The notes under the pieces: generated by a model
Seen by the model: only the letters and a program-made list of their open reading frames with translations
The model's database searches: none
What the model was told of the DNA's origin: nothing
Program-made: the position numbers and the translations under genes
NCBI RefSeq assembly: GCF_014359955.1
Contig: NZ_JACIYL010000235.1
Coordinates: 1-5,614, forward strand
DNA: 5,614 bases
Direction of reading: 5' to 3'
DNA from: Thermogutta sp.
Lineage (GTDB): Bacteria > Planctomycetota > Planctomycetia > Pirellulales > Thermoguttaceae
Shown: one piece after another, positions 4,860 to 5,614 of the stretch
How positions within the stretch are numbered: position 1 is the stretch's first letter
Layout: every line of letters begins with the position of its first letter

Positions 4860-5614
4860 TCACTACTCAGCAACCCTCAGTGCCACAGCAAGGAACGGCG
4901 AAATCGTGGTCACACTCAAAGGCGGTCCTCTTCCCAAACCTATCACTCAATCTGTTCCAGCGAAGGATCAAAGGGGGTGGCGGGAGCTGGCGGAACGATT
5001 CCACCGGGAATTTGGGATCGCTCGGGGGGACACACTGAACGTGATCCAGGAGGCGGTGTATGAAGCCAAAACGCCGGCACGCAACGCCCGCCCCGCGGAG
5101 GCCCCGGTGGATTCCAAGCCCGGGGATGTGAGGGCCGGTTTCCCGCCTAAAACCAACAACACAGAATCGGAGTTTGATTTTCAACCCGTCATCATCAACC
5201 TCGAAGAGGTTGTAGCAACCCCAGTGGAATGGCTCTGGGATAAACGCATTCCGTTAGGCCGGATCACACTCTTAGTTGGCAAGCCTGGCCAAGGGAAGAG
5301 TTTTCTGACATGCGACTTTGCGGCCAGAGTTACCACCGGGACGCCGTGGCCGGACGGTTCGCCCTGTCAGAAAGGTTCAGTTCTCATGCTCACACTGGAA
5401 GATGACCCCGCCGACACCATTCGGCCGCGTCTGGATGCGATGCACGCCGACGTTACCCGGGTGCGAATTCTCAAGGCCGTAAACTACCGCGATATAGACG
5501 GTGCCCGGCGTCAACGGGGGTTGACGCTGGCCGATTTACCCGTGATTGAAAAGGCCCTCGAGTCACTCTCGGATTGCCGACTCGTGGTGATTGACCCCAT
5601 CGGGGATTTTCTTG
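4852..5614 (+). CDS. RepA-like AAA ATPase, N-terminal part (3' partial)
   Basis: The frame is open to the window end, giving 254 residues so far. ATG 4852 has GAGG at 4841-4844, seven bases upstream, and overlaps the previous stop by 8 bases. Residues 1-110 are a polar N-terminal region with FHREFGIARGDTLNVIQE and no recognised domain. Then VEWLWDKRIPLGRITLLVG leads to the Walker A loop GKPGQGKS (143-150). LTLEDDP follows (181-186), an acidic motif typical of RepA/RecA-fold ATPases, and CRLVVIDPIGDFL (242-254) carries Walker B with Asp 248. This is the AAA_25/RepA family, related to the hexameric helicase RepA of RSF1010 and to ATPases of phage and integrative-element replication modules. It probably acts on DNA in replication or maintenance of the element. 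The rest of the catalytic core and any C-terminal domain are outside the window. Confidence 0.88.
   Translation, partial: MPDHYSATLSATARNGEIVVTLKGGPLPKPITQSVPAKDQRGWRELAERFHREFGIARGDTLNVIQEAVYEAKTPARNARPAEAPVDSKPGDVRAGFPPKTNNTESEFDFQPVIINLEEVVATPVEWLWDKRIPLGRITLLVGKPGQGKSFLTCDFAARVTTGTPWPDGSPCQKGSVLMLTLEDDPADTIRPRLDAMHADVTRVRILKAVNYRDIDGARRQRGLTLADLPVIEKALESLSDCRLVVIDPIGDFL

Overview
The window looks like part of an accessory or mobile region of a GC-rich bacterial genome. The style fits Planctomycetes: the excisionase-like/RepA-like ATPase gene string, the hypothetical protein at 2836-4014, and intergenic DNA full of GC-rich short repeats. The phylum is my inference from gene style, because no rRNA or housekeeping marker is present. 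All genes I accept are on the + strand.

Layout. (1) Positions 1-819 hold the C-terminal part of a HerA/DUF87-type P-loop ATPase; its 5' end lies outside the window. (2) Positions 1033-1879 hold a dead IS4/IS701-like DDE transposase. Its start codon and ribosome binding site survive, but a large N-terminal piece is missing and two frameshifts of opposite sign break the rest. (3) Positions 1880-2835 are about 950 bases without a convincing gene. They are packed with tandem repeats, hairpins, a 15-base-arm inverted repeat and a perfect 26-base palindrome. (4) Positions 2836-4014 encode a 392-residue protein with an unrecognised N-terminal half and a C-terminal 'KG..Y + coiled-coil + basic helix' domain. 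(5) Positions 4015-4264 carry an iteron-like set of 17-base dyads (CGGAC-N7-GTCCG), followed by a strong inverted repeat whose right arm contains the ribosome binding site of the next gene. (6) Positions 4265-5614 are a tight three-gene operon: a small excisionase-type helix-turn-helix protein, a 120-residue unknown, and a RepA-like AAA ATPase that runs off the window. Both gene junctions overlap by exactly 8 bases, which suggests translational coupling.

The right-hand third resembles the replication/excision control module of an integrative element or plasmid: DNA repeats, then a small DNA-binding protein, then a hexameric-helicase-type ATPase. The most interesting signals are the dyad array plus the hairpin that can hide the ribosome binding site at 4040-4255. 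Next come the repeat cluster at 2045-2815 and the unusual architecture of the 2836-4014 protein. None of these could be compared with databases here.
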